Source of the DNA: CAYHPY01 sp964358485
GTDB lineage: Bacteria > Elusimicrobiota > Elusimicrobia > UBA1565 > UBA9628
Assembly: GCA_964358485.1 (NCBI GenBank)
Contig: CAYHPY010000007.1
Coordinates: 1-64,000, forward strand
Length of the DNA: 64,000 bases
Direction: 5' to 3'
In this document: positions 43,627 to 52,321 of the stretch, one piece after another
Position numbering within the stretch: the stretch's first letter is position 1
How the letters are laid out: every line of letters starts with the position of its first letter
Made by a program: the position numbers and the translations under genes
Notes under the pieces: model-generated
What the model saw: only the letters and a program-made list of their open reading frames with translations
Databases searched by the model: none
What the model was told of the DNA's origin: nothing

Positions 43627-44340
43627 GTGACCCTGGCCGCCGTCTACCGGGAACTGTCCCGGGAATTGTCCCCATTGCGCTTCAGGCCGCCGGTTTTCTG
43701 CGTCTACAACCCGTTGGAGTACGCCCGTCGGCCGCTGGAGGACTACCTGGCCCGTTCCGGGACCGGTCCGAAGGAAGTCGTTCTGTTGGGGATGAATCCG
43801 GGACCGTTCGGCATGGCTCAGACCGGCGTGCCTTTCGGGGAGGTCGGCTTGGTCCGGGATTGGATGAAGGTCCGGGGCGCCGTGGACCGGCCCAAGCCCG
43901 AGCATCCAAAACGTCCGGTGTCGGGCTTTGGATGTCCGAGGAGCGAGGTCAGCGGCGCCCGGCTTTGGGGCTTCCTAAAGGAAACCTTTGAAACTCCGGA
44001 ACGCCTTTTCTCCAGATTCTTCGTGGCCAACTATTGCCCGCTCCTTTTTATGGAGGAGTCCGGAAAAAACCTTACCCCCGACAAGCTCCCCGCGGCCGAG
44101 AAGGCGCCGTTGGAGGCGGCCTGCGACCGGGCCCTGCGGTCCGTTGTGGAGATTCTTCGGCCGCGCCGGGTCATCGGGGTGGGAGGGTTCGCGGCCAAGC
44201 GCGCCGCGCTCGCCTTGCACGGGTTGGGCGTCGAGGTCGGGGAAGTGCTGCACCCCAGTCCCGCCAGCCCTCTGGCCAACCGCGGTTGGGCGGCCCAGGC
44301 CCGCGCCTCTCTCTTACGCCAGGGGATTGCCCTTCCTTAA
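43627..44340 (+). CDS. SMUG-type uracil-DNA glycosylase
   Basis: 237 residues. Removes uracil and oxidised pyrimidines from DNA. The two active-site motifs of the SMUG1 family are present: GMNPGPFGMAQTGVPFG (near residue 55) and HPSPASPLANRGW (near 210). I use the GTG at 43627, ten bases after TGATAT; the ATG at 43618 would lie almost on that box. Divergent from tetR, convergent with the epimerase gene (3-base gap). Confidence 0.88.
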   Translation: MTLAAVYRELSRELSPLRFRPPVFCVYNPLEYARRPLEDYLARSGTGPKEVVLLGMNPGPFGMAQTGVPFGEVGLVRDWMKVRGAVDRPKPEHPKRPVSGFGCPRSEVSGARLWGFLKETFETPERLFSRFFVANYCPLLFMEESGKNLTPDKLPAAEKAPLEAACDRALRSVVEILRPRRVIGVGGFAAKRAALALHGLGVEVGEVLHPSPASPLANRGWAAQARASLLRQGIALP

Positions 44341-44343
44341 AGT

Positions 44344-45444
44344 TCAGCGGAGGGTCTTGAGCAGGGCGGGCCCGGGGACAACCCCGATTCCGGCTTTTAC
44401 GCCGGAGAGATCGTAGAGGCCGCCTCGTCCGAAGGTCACGCCCCGCATCGGATTGGTCTTGAACCACAGCGGGGTGTCGAGATCCACGACCCGGAAACGC
44501 CCCACCCCCGCCGCCAAATGGGCCCCGCAGGTCATGGCCAGGGGGGACTCGACCATGCCTCCGATCATGAGCTCCACTCCGGCCGCCCGGCACAGGAGGG
44601 CGATCTCCCAGGCCTCGATGACGCCGCATTTCATGAGCTTGATGTTGACCACCGCCGCCGCCTTGCGGCGGACCAGTTCCCAGGCGTCGGCCCGCGAGCG
44701 GACCGATTCGTCGGCGGCGACCGGCACCTTCCCGTGTTTTTGCACCGCGGCCAGACCGTCCCAGTCGCCGCGCTGGGCGGGTTGTTCGAACAGGATCGGG
44801 CGGATGCCCCGTTTTTTCAGGGCCGCGAGGAATTTGAGGGACTCGGACGGCCCGTAGCAGCAGTTGGCGTCCAAAAACAGCTTGGATTTGGGGGCGGCCC
44901 GGGAGACCGCCAGGACCCGGTCCAGATCGGAATCGAAGTCGCGGCCGATTTTTATTTTGATGATCCGGACGCCGAGGGCGGTGATGCGCCGCGCGTCCCG
45001 GGCGGCCTCCTCGGCGGGCACGATGGTCACCGTGACGTCGGAGCGGACGCGGTCCTCGGCGCCCCCGAAAAGAATTCTCAAGGGAACGCCTCGGCTGCGC
45101 CCCCAGGCGTCGAGCACCGCCATGGAGACCGCGGCCCGCGCGGCGCCGAATTTCGGGCCCAGCGAGAGATCGACCTCCTCCAGGAGGTCCCGGAAGCGCG
45201 TCACCGGCTTGCCGACCAGGCGATCGCGCTGGCGGAGAATCCCCGAGAGGGCCTGGGCTTGGGTGATGTCGCCGGGATGGGTGGACGGGGCGGCCTCGCC
45301 CCACCCGCAGGCGCCGTCCTTGAGGCGCACCCGGACCAGGACGTTGGCGATCGCGGTCTTGGTGCCCGTGGCGATGGCGAAGGGCTGGCTCATGGCGGCG
45401 TTCAGGGGCCAGGCGTCCAAAGAGGCGATGGCGGCGTTTTTCAT
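44344..45444 (-). CDS. Enolase-superfamily epimerase (dipeptide epimerase-like)
   Basis: 366 residues with the muconate-lactonising/dipeptide epimerase pattern: acid-base lysine in IKIKIG, metal ligands D in FLDANCC, E in FEQP and D in AADESV, and the opposite lysine in NIKLMKCG. Relatives invert L-Ala-D/L-Glu from peptidoglycan; the VanX-like lipoprotein elsewhere in the window would fit the same recycling theme, but the true substrate is unknown. Last gene of a three-gene unit, ATGA overlap with the gene before it. Confidence 0.85.
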   Translation of the reverse strand: MKNAAIASLDAWPLNAAMSQPFAIATGTKTAIANVLVRVRLKDGACGWGEAAPSTHPGDITQAQALSGILRQRDRLVGKPVTRFRDLLEEVDLSLGPKFGAARAAVSMAVLDAWGRSRGVPLRILFGGAEDRVRSDVTVTIVPAEEAARDARRITALGVRIIKIKIGRDFDSDLDRVLAVSRAAPKSKLFLDANCCYGPSESLKFLAALKKRGIRPILFEQPAQRGDWDGLAAVQKHGKVPVAADESVRSRADAWELVRRKAAAVVNIKLMKCGVIEAWEIALLCRAAGVELMIGGMVESPLAMTCGAHLAAGVGRFRVVDLDTPLWFKTNPMRGVTFGRGGLYDLSGVKAGIGVVPGPALLKTLR

Positions 45445-46487
45445 CGGGGGAACTCCAGGAATTGGCATTGGTCGGCGAAGGACAGGCCGTAAATTTTGCT
45501 CCCCGCCTGCTCGGGGAGGAGGAAGAGTTCGTGCAGGTCGTCGGAGTTGTTTCGGATGAGCTCAAATAGGCCCGGGGCTTTGACCTCCACGTAGCTCCGG
45601 TCCATGTCGTCGAATTTGAGGTCGGGCCCCGCGAAGCTCGGATGCAGCCACTCCCCGTCCTGGCGGATGAAAACCTTCGTTCCCCGGAGCGGCCCCTCGA
45701 GCGCGGCGAAAACCTGGCGGCCGCGATAAATGGCCCCTAAATAGTGGTCGAGCTTGCGGTTGGGTTCGGTCACTGAAATGGAGTCCTCATCCTCGCGCCA
45801 GGCCCCCCTTCGGGTGCGGGCTCCGTCTTTGTAGGGGAGCTGGCCGTTGTCGCTGGAGGGGGGGGCGTCCTCGCCCGTCAGGCTCGCGGCGGCCTTGCGT
45901 CCGAGGGCGAGTTCCGCCGACGCGCTCCCGCAGTTCCAGGTGGCCGGTTCCGGAAACGGAGGTTCGGGCGTGGGCGGGGGGGAGCCGGTCGCGAAGGGGA
46001 TGACCGCGCGGATTTGTTTTTCGAATTCCTCGTAACCGCCCTCGCCCACCCGGGAATGGACGATGCGGCCGGCGTGGTCCACCAGATAGAGTGTGGGCCA
46101 ACCCGCGTTGGAATAGGCTTTCCAAAGCCGGCGGTCGTTGTCCTGGACCACCGGAAACCGGATGCCCCAGCGGGCCAGGTCCCGTTTTGCGATGAGGGGG
46201 TTTTTTTGAAACTCGAAATCGGGTGTCAGGACTCCGATGACCATCACCCCGTAGAGCGCGTAGCGGTCGAACCAGGTTTTGACCGCGGCGAGCGTCCGGA
46301 GGGATTGGAGATTTTGCGGGTGGAGGAAGGCCACGACCGCCGCCCGGCGGCCCCGCAGCATCTTCAGGCTCAGCGGCTTGGCGTTGAACCAGGCCGCTCC
46401 TTCCGGAAATTCCGCGGCCGGTTCCGCGGGGGGGCGCGCGGCGGCCGGAGAAAGCGCGAGGCCGAGGGCCAGGAAAATCGCGTTCAT
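45441..46487 (-). CDS. Exported thioredoxin-fold protein without active-site cysteines
   Basis: 348 residues. Signal peptide (1-17), then a thioredoxin-like domain of the DipZ type (AAVVAFLHPQNLQSLRTL, WPTLYLVD, GRIVHSRVGEGGY) in which the CxxC is replaced by HPQNLQ, so it cannot do thiol exchange. A C-terminal part of about 150 residues (DipZ/NHL-associated, with KVFIRQDGEWLHPSFAG) is probably sugar- or ligand-binding. Coupled by ATGA overlaps to the SirB1-type gene before and the epimerase gene after. Confidence 0.78.
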   Translation of the reverse strand: MNAIFLALGLALSPAAARPPAEPAAEFPEGAAWFNAKPLSLKMLRGRRAAVVAFLHPQNLQSLRTLAAVKTWFDRYALYGVMVIGVLTPDFEFQKNPLIAKRDLARWGIRFPVVQDNDRRLWKAYSNAGWPTLYLVDHAGRIVHSRVGEGGYEEFEKQIRAVIPFATGSPPPTPEPPFPEPATWNCGSASAELALGRKAAASLTGEDAPPSSDNGQLPYKDGARTRRGAWREDEDSISVTEPNRKLDHYLGAIYRGRQVFAALEGPLRGTKVFIRQDGEWLHPSFAGPDLKFDDMDRSYVEVKAPGLFELIRNNSDDLHELFLLPEQAGSKIYGLSFADQCQFLEFPR

Positions 46488-47356
46488 TCTTTCGGCCGGG
46501 GGCGTCCCGCCGGTCCCGACTGCATGATCTCCAGGAGGGAGTTGAGCAATTCGGCCCTTTCGACGGCCGCCGCCTTGTGGTAAAGGGAGATCAGGTTTCT
46601 CATCATCCGGGCCAGGATCTCGGTGGTTCCTGAGCGCTCCAGGTATTCGGGGCGGAATTCATAGCCGGTTCTCACGAGCATCCGCCGCACGTCCTGCGCG
46701 GCCAATAGGCGGCCTCGGTGGAAGGCGTCGATGTAGAAACAGGCTTGGTTGGGCTCCCGGAAGGCGACCAGGAAATGTCCCGGGGTCCCCACGCCGTGCA
46801 TGGGCAGGCCGAGGCGCTTGCCCGCCAGCAGATAGAGAACCGAAAGGCTGACCGGAATCCCCCGGCGGCTCTCGATGACGCGGTGGAGGAAGCTGTTGTC
46901 GGGATCGTAATAGCGGTCCTCGTTGCCCGTGAAACCCAGTTTCTGAAAGAGATGGGTGTTGAGAACCTGCATCATCGCGTAGGGATCGTCTTTTTCCACG
47001 GTGGACTCCCGCACCGAGGCGGCGACCTCGTCGAGCCAGGCCGAATAGGGCGCGGTCTTGAGGCCCGGATAGCCGAAACGGCAGAGAAGGAAAGCGCCCG
47101 TCTCCAGGTCCGGCTCCGGGGAGGACGCGTAGCGGACGAATTCGCCCCGAAGGCGGCGGAACCTCAACTCCAGGATCAGGTTGTCCACGCGGGGGGTGAG
47201 GTCCGCGGCGCAGCTGGCGCGAAAATCGTCCAGAAACGGAAGCACCGGCTCCCCGATCCGAAGAATCTGCCGTCGGACCAGGTCCTGGCTGCCCGGATCC
47301 TCGTCCTCGAGAAGGCGCACCAGGCTTCGAAGCTCGGATTCGTTGGGGGGCTTCAT
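46484..47356 (-). CDS. SirB1-family transglutaminase-like protein
   Basis: 290 residues, cytoplasmic. The central block (DDPYAMMQVLNTHLF, FLHRVIESRRGIPVSLSVLY, GTPGHFLVAF, YIDAFHRGRLL) is the SirB1/transglutaminase-like signature; the C-terminal helices resemble TPR. The cysteine expected in an active transglutaminase is replaced by serine (VSLSVLY). Biochemical role unknown. The ATG at 47356 lies ten bases after a TAACT-type -10; first gene of the three-gene unit. Confidence 0.85.
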   Translation of the reverse strand: MKPPNESELRSLVRLLEDEDPGSQDLVRRQILRIGEPVLPFLDDFRASCAADLTPRVDNLILELRFRRLRGEFVRYASSPEPDLETGAFLLCRFGYPGLKTAPYSAWLDEVAASVRESTVEKDDPYAMMQVLNTHLFQKLGFTGNEDRYYDPDNSFLHRVIESRRGIPVSLSVLYLLAGKRLGLPMHGVGTPGHFLVAFREPNQACFYIDAFHRGRLLAAQDVRRMLVRTGYEFRPEYLERSGTTEILARMMRNLISLYHKAAAVERAELLNSLLEIMQSGPAGRPRPKE

Positions 47357-47366
47357 CGCGACCCTC

Positions 47367-47395
47367 AGTTTAACCGGAATCGCCTGGGTTTTCAA
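47367..47395 (-). promoter_or_regulatory. Promoter of the SirB1-type gene unit
   Basis: Minus strand TTGAAA (47390-47395), 17 bases, TAAACT (47367-47372), ten bases to the ATG at 47356. Confidence 0.7.
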
Positions 47396-47452
47396 GACCT
47401 TGGGGCCGTCCGGACTTCAACGAGGCTCCGCCATTTGATAACCTCCCGGACC

Positions 47453-49777
47453 ATGTTTTTTTTCACCTTGGTTTTCTTGTCCGGGGCCTCGGCGCTGGTC
47501 TATGAGGTTTTGTGGGCCAAATACCTGGCGTTGGCCCTGGGCGCCGGGGGGTTGTCCCAGGGCTTGGTGCTGGGGGGTTTCCTCGGGGGAATGGGGTTTG
47601 GGGCGCGCCTGCTCTCACCGCTGGCCGACCGCGTCCGGTCGCCCTTGCGGCTCTACGCTTGGTTGGAGGGCGGGATCGCGGCCTGGGGGTTGGCCTACCC
47701 TTTTCTAGTTTCGGCTCTTCCGGAGGGCCCCGCCCGAAATTGGGCCGCGATCGCGACCGTGGTTCCGCCGGCTTTCCTGATGGGAGGGACCCTCCCGGCC
47801 TTGGTTCGCCATCTGTCCCTGCGGGGAATGGAACTGGAGCGGGCGGTGGCCCTTCTCTATTTCAGCAATGGCGCGGGGGCCTGCGCGGGGGCATTGGCAT
47901 CGGGTTTCGTTCTCATCCCGTCGTTGGGTCTGGATTTCTCCGGGACGGCGGCGGCCGCTCTCAATGTCGGGGTGGCGATGGCGGCGTACGCCCTTTGTTC
48001 AGGAAGTCTTCCCGAGCCGGAGGCGCCTGCGCCCATGCCCCAACTCGAGGCGCCGGACCGTTTTCTTGGCCCCGCGATGTTTCTCTCCGGCTTCGCCGCC
48101 CTCGGGCTGGAGACGGCCTGGAGTCGGCTTTTGGCGTTGGCCATGGGTTCCTCGGTCTATTCCTTTTGCTTGATGCTGGCGGCCTTCATCGCCGGGTTTT
48201 CCCTGGGGGGGCTGGCCGCGGCGCGGCGGGGGCTTTTTCTTCGCGGGGCGTCCGCGCCGATCGGGTTCGCATTGTGCGGGGCGGGGTTGTCGGCCGCGGC
48301 CACGTTGGGGTGGTTCGAGCGGCTGCCGTATTATTTGTACCTCTTCGGAAATCATTTGGGGAGAAAACCCGAGACCTTCCTTTCCTTCGAGGCGGCCAAG
48401 CTCGCCTACGCGTTCGCCCTGACCGCCGTTCCCGCGTTCTTCATGGGCCTGGCCCTGCCGATGGCCTGCCGCCAGGCGGCCGCCTCCGGGGAGGGGGAGG
48501 GGCGCGCGGTGGGAAAGATCCTGGCTTTCAACGCCTCCGGAAATTTCGCGGGGGCCTTGTCCGCCCTCTGGCTGCTGCCCGCGCTCGGTCTGCGGGGCCT
48601 CATCGAGGCCTGCGTGTGGCTTCTGGCGGGAGCCGCCGGTTTGATTTGGTGGGGCGGTTCTTCCCTGCGCGGCCCGCTTCGGGGCTTGCCCGCGGCCGCG
48701 GGCTTGGCCGCGGCCGGGATCATGCTGTCTTTGGCCGGGCCGTGGGACCGGGCCATGATATCCTCGGGCGCTTTTCGCGCCGAGGATTCGTTCCTGGAGG
48801 ACGGCCCCGAAGTCTTTCGCAAGCGTCTCTCCGGGCAAAACTTGTTGTTTTACCGGGATGACCGCGAGGCGACCGTCGGGGTTCTGCGCGGCCCGGAAGG
48901 CAAGCTCTTCATGAGGATCAATGGCAAGACTGACGCGTCCTTGGGGGAAGACGCCGCGACGCAAGTTCTCCTGGCCCATCTTCCCCTTGTGCTCAAGCCC
49001 GGGGCCCGGGATGTCCTGGTCATCGGCTTGGGCTCCGGGATGACCGCGGCCTCGGCCTTGACCCATCCGGTCCGTTCCGTGGAAATCGCGGAGCTTTCGA
49101 GCGCTGTCGTCGAGGGCTCGGAATTATTCGCCCCTCACCGCGCCCGGCCCTTGACCGACCCCCGGGTCAAAATCCGCGTGGCCGACGGGCGGCGGGTCCT
49201 GCGCGAGGGCGGCCCCTACGACCTGATCATCAGCGAGCCTTCCAATACCTGGATCGCCGGAATGGGAAACCTTTTCACCGTCGAGTTTTTCCGGGAGGCC
49301 GCCCGGAAGCTCCGCCCCGGCGGGCTCATGGTCCAATGGATCCACGCCTATGAAATGGACGACGCGGCCTTTTCCATGGTCCTCAGGAGCTTCGGCCAAG
49401 CATTTCCCCATCTGACCATTTGGAATTTGTCGGGTCCCGATTACGCGATCGTGGGTTCGGTTCAGCCGTGGGCGCCCGATTTCCGGGCCGGCGAAAAAGC
49501 CTTGTCCAAGGAGGTCCGGGAGGATTTATCCCGGTTCGGGATCGGCGGCTTGGCGGGACTTCTTTCCCGGCAGTCCAACTCCGAGGCCTCGACCCGGGAC
49601 TTGGCGGGCAAGGGGCCGCTCAACGAGGACCGCTTCCCGGAGCTGGAATACCGCTCCCCCCGGGCCATGTTCCTGCGCTCCGTTCCGGCCGCCCTTTTCT
49701 CCCATGACGACCGCTTGAGTCCGCGGGGAAAAAGAGGCCTTCTTTTGACGCGTTACCTTCGAGGGAAGTCGCCGTAA
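47453..49777 (+). CDS. Polytopic spermidine-synthase-like protein
   Basis: 774 residues. The first 440 form about 12 membrane helices in two similar halves (LSGASALVYEVLWAKYLAL and FLSGFAALGLETAWSRLLAL start them). The C-terminal 280 residues are a spermidine-synthase-type Rossmann domain: VLVIGLGSGMTAASAL, VADGRRVLREGG and IISEPSNTWIAGMGNLFT. Such fusions are common but their substrate is not settled. ATG 11 bases after a weak TGATAA box. Confidence 0.85.
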   Translation: MFFFTLVFLSGASALVYEVLWAKYLALALGAGGLSQGLVLGGFLGGMGFGARLLSPLADRVRSPLRLYAWLEGGIAAWGLAYPFLVSALPEGPARNWAAIATVVPPAFLMGGTLPALVRHLSLRGMELERAVALLYFSNGAGACAGALASGFVLIPSLGLDFSGTAAAALNVGVAMAAYALCSGSLPEPEAPAPMPQLEAPDRFLGPAMFLSGFAALGLETAWSRLLALAMGSSVYSFCLMLAAFIAGFSLGGLAAARRGLFLRGASAPIGFALCGAGLSAAATLGWFERLPYYLYLFGNHLGRKPETFLSFEAAKLAYAFALTAVPAFFMGLALPMACRQAAASGEGEGRAVGKILAFNASGNFAGALSALWLLPALGLRGLIEACVWLLAGAAGLIWWGGSSLRGPLRGLPAAAGLAAAGIMLSLAGPWDRAMISSGAFRAEDSFLEDGPEVFRKRLSGQNLLFYRDDREATVGVLRGPEGKLFMRINGKTDASLGEDAATQVLLAHLPLVLKPGARDVLVIGLGSGMTAASALTHPVRSVEIAELSSAVVEGSELFAPHRARPLTDPRVKIRVADGRRVLREGGPYDLIISEPSNTWIAGMGNLFTVEFFREAARKLRPGGLMVQWIHAYEMDDAAFSMVLRSFGQAFPHLTIWNLSGPDYAIVGSVQPWAPDFRAGEKALSKEVREDLSRFGIGGLAGLLSRQSNSEASTRDLAGKGPLNEDRFPELEYRSPRAMFLRSVPAALFSHDDRLSPRGKRGLLLTRYLRGKSP

Positions 49778-49783
49778 TTTGGC

Positions 49784-49789
49784 TATAAT
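49784..49789 (+). promoter_or_regulatory. -10 box of the FkbM gene
   Basis: Perfect TATAAT ten bases before the ATG at 49800; no clear -35. Confidence 0.5.
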
Positions 49790-49799
49790 CGTCCCAGGC

Positions 49800-50621
49800 A
49801 TGGCCCTATTAGAAAGGCTGGCGATTTCGGCCTTCGCCGCGGCCGATCGGGTTTGGGGAGCGGTCAAGACCGCCGGCTCCGCCGTGTTGGGGGCCGAGCG
49901 GTTCGCGCGGTGGGTGTCGAGCCTGGGGCTGCGGGAACTCAAGGGGCGCGCCTGGCGCTCCGAGTTCACCGCCCGCGATGGAAGCCGCCTGATCCATCGG
50001 CCGGCCGACCGCTGCATTCTGGACGAGATTTATGAGGAAGACGCCTATTTTCGCGGCGATGGGCCCCGGCCCGGCGAGGTCGTCGTAGACGTCGGGGGGC
50101 ACATCGGCGCGTTTACTTTGTTCGCGGCCCGCCGGGTGGCTCCAGGCGGCCGGGTTCTGGTCTTCGAGCCGGGTCCCGACAACCTGGAATTTCTCCGGGA
50201 GAACATCCGGCGCAACCCCGGCCTGCCGGTCCGCCTTTTCGAGTGCGCTTTGGCCGAGGCCCCGGGAGAGGCCGATCTTTTTCTGGCCGACCCCGGAACG
50301 GGAAATCCCGCGGCCAACACTCTTCTGGACTCTCCCGGACGCCGGCGGGTTCGGGTTCCGGTGCGGACCCTCGACGAGGTCCTGGCCGCCGAGGGCGTCG
50401 TCCGGGTGGACCATTTGAAGATCGATGTGGAGGGGGCCGAGCTCCGGGTTTTGGCCGGGGCGGTGAAATCGCTGGACCGGGTCCGGCGGGTGGTCCTGGA
50501 AATCCACGAGCCGAGGGTTTCGACGGCCGAAGTCGAGGCGTTTTTAAAGGCGCGGGGCTTTGAGTGCCGGCGTCTGGCCCCCGCGGGGGGCAGTCCCCTG
50601 CTGGAGGGCCGGCGCCCATGA
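49800..50621 (+). CDS. FkbM-family methyltransferase
   Basis: 273 residues. SAM-binding motif VVVDVGGHIGAFTLFAA (about 97-113), then FEPGPDNLEFLRENIRRN and the FkbM signature HLKIDVEGAELRVLAGA near 205. FkbM enzymes O-methylate sugars or natural products. First gene of a unit with XdhC-MocA and guanine deaminase, which it does not obviously fit in function. Confidence 0.85.
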   Translation: MALLERLAISAFAAADRVWGAVKTAGSAVLGAERFARWVSSLGLRELKGRAWRSEFTARDGSRLIHRPADRCILDEIYEEDAYFRGDGPRPGEVVVDVGGHIGAFTLFAARRVAPGGRVLVFEPGPDNLEFLRENIRRNPGLPVRLFECALAEAPGEADLFLADPGTGNPAANTLLDSPGRRRVRVPVRTLDEVLAAEGVVRVDHLKIDVEGAELRVLAGAVKSLDRVRRVVLEIHEPRVSTAEVEAFLKARGFECRRLAPAGGSPLLEGRRP

Positions 50622-52321
50622 ACGGCATCCGCCCCAACGAGATCCTCCAGGTCCTGCAAAGCGCGGAGGAGTTCACCTCCCGGTTTCCCTCCGAGGAGTT
50701 GATTTTAGCCACGGTCATTTCCCTGGATGGGTCCGTCTACACCCGGGCCGGCGCCATGGCGCTTTTCGTCCCGGGCGATTCGGGAGGAGGCGCCATCCCG
50801 GCGCAGAGCCTGGAGCAGGGCCTGGGCAAGGCCATCGAGGACGCCGCCGATGAGCGCAAGTCGCGCCTGGTGGCCTTGGACATAGGCGAGAACGACCCGA
50901 TCCTGGGTTACGGCTTTTGCGCGCACGGCCGGGTGGAGGTCCTGCTGGAGCCGGTGGACGCGGCTCTTCTGGAGCACCTTCGCAAGGTCCGCCAAGCCTG
51001 CCTGAATTCCGAAGGGGTGGTCTGCGCCGTCGAGGTGGAGGGCCCCGAGGTCGGCCGCCGGGTCCTTTACTCCTCCGATCATCCGACGGCGCGGGAATGC
51101 TACGCGGAGTCCAGCCCGGAGCTTAACGAAAACCGCTCCGGAGGAGTCTCCCGCCGGACCTTCCTTTGCCCCGTTCATCCGATGGGAAAGGTCCTCATTT
51201 TCGGCTCCGGCCCCGACGCGGCCTGCCTTTCCGATCAGTTGTGCGGCCTGGGCTTCTCCGTTTTCGTCGCCGATTCCCGGCCCGGGCGCCTGCGCAATCC
51301 CAACTGGGAAAAGAGCCGTGCCGTGCTTGTGGAGGGCGGTTGGGAGCAGATGCGCTCCCGGGTCCAGCCCGACGCTGAGACCTCGGTGGTCATCCTCCAC
51401 CACAGCCTGGAGGCGGACCTTCAGGCGTTGCGGGGGGCGCTGGCCAGCCCGGTGGCCTATGTGGGCCTGGGGGGAACGCTCAAGCGCGCCCAGCAGTTCC
51501 TTTCGGATTTGGAGGCGGAGGGCATCCGCCCCCGCCCCGGGATTTTTTTCGCCCCCGCGGGCCTCGACGTGGGCGCGGAGACTCCGGAGGAGACCGGCCT
51601 GAGCGTCGCGGCGGAAATCCTGGCCGCCCGCTCCGGCCGCCGCGGCGGTCGCCGTTCGGCGCGCGCCCGCCAGGAGCCGGAAGCTTCCCCGTCCGGGAAG
51701 GGGCGGCTTCCCGGCTTGATCCTGGCGGCCGGACGCGGCAAGCGCTTCTCCGGGGGCAGCAAGCTGGCCGCGCTCTTCGAGGGCCAGCCCGTCCTGCGCC
51801 ACGTGGTGGAAAACGCTCTCGCTTCCCGCCTGGATCCGGTGATCGTGGTCCTGGGCGCCGACGCCGAATCGGGCCTCCGGGCCCTGGACGGGATCCAGGA
51901 TTCCCGCCTGCGGGTGGTCTTCAACCCCCATTGGTCGTCGGGCAAGGCCTCCTCCATCGAGGTGGGATTGCGCCAGGCTCCGGCGTCGGCCCCCGCCGTG
52001 GTCTCCCTTCTTGGGGACATGCCCCGGGTCAAGCCGTGGCTCATCGACCGGGTCATCGAGGAGTTCGAGTTGAGCGGCCGCCTCACCTTCCCAATTTACG
52101 CGGCGGCCGACGGGCCCCGGAAAGGCTATCCGACGGTTTTTCCCCGCGCCCTGTTCCCCGAGATCAAGGCCCTGACCGGCGACGAGACCGCCATGGAGGC
52201 CGTGCGGAGCCATTGGGCCGAGGCGACCAAGGTTCCCATCCGGGACAACTGGACCCAGGCCGACGTCGACACCGCCGAGGATCTCCAGCTTCTGCTGGGG
52301 GGGGCCTCGGCCAATGAGTGA
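50618..52321 (+). CDS. XdhC-like and MocA-like fusion for molybdenum cofactor insertion
   Basis: 567 residues. The N-terminal 370 residues follow XdhC/CoxF: ATVISLDGSVYTRAGAMALF at the start and a Rossmann half with VLIFGSGPDAACLSDQL. After an arginine-rich linker (about 360-380) comes a nucleotidyltransferase of the MocA type: LILAAGRGKRFSGGSK, LLGDMP and a metal-binding aspartate near NWTQADVDT. XdhC sulfurates the molybdenum cofactor, MocA makes its cytosine dinucleotide form; together they prepare molybdenum hydroxylases such as xanthine dehydrogenase. ATGA overlap in front, eight-base overlap with guanine deaminase behind. Confidence 0.85.
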   Translation: MNGIRPNEILQVLQSAEEFTSRFPSEELILATVISLDGSVYTRAGAMALFVPGDSGGGAIPAQSLEQGLGKAIEDAADERKSRLVALDIGENDPILGYGFCAHGRVEVLLEPVDAALLEHLRKVRQACLNSEGVVCAVEVEGPEVGRRVLYSSDHPTARECYAESSPELNENRSGGVSRRTFLCPVHPMGKVLIFGSGPDAACLSDQLCGLGFSVFVADSRPGRLRNPNWEKSRAVLVEGGWEQMRSRVQPDAETSVVILHHSLEADLQALRGALASPVAYVGLGGTLKRAQQFLSDLEAEGIRPRPGIFFAPAGLDVGAETPEETGLSVAAEILAARSGRRGGRRSARARQEPEASPSGKGRLPGLILAAGRGKRFSGGSKLAALFEGQPVLRHVVENALASRLDPVIVVLGADAESGLRALDGIQDSRLRVVFNPHWSSGKASSIEVGLRQAPASAPAVVSLLGDMPRVKPWLIDRVIEEFELSGRLTFPIYAAADGPRKGYPTVFPRALFPEIKALTGDETAMEAVRSHWAEATKVPIRDNWTQADVDTAEDLQLLLGGASANE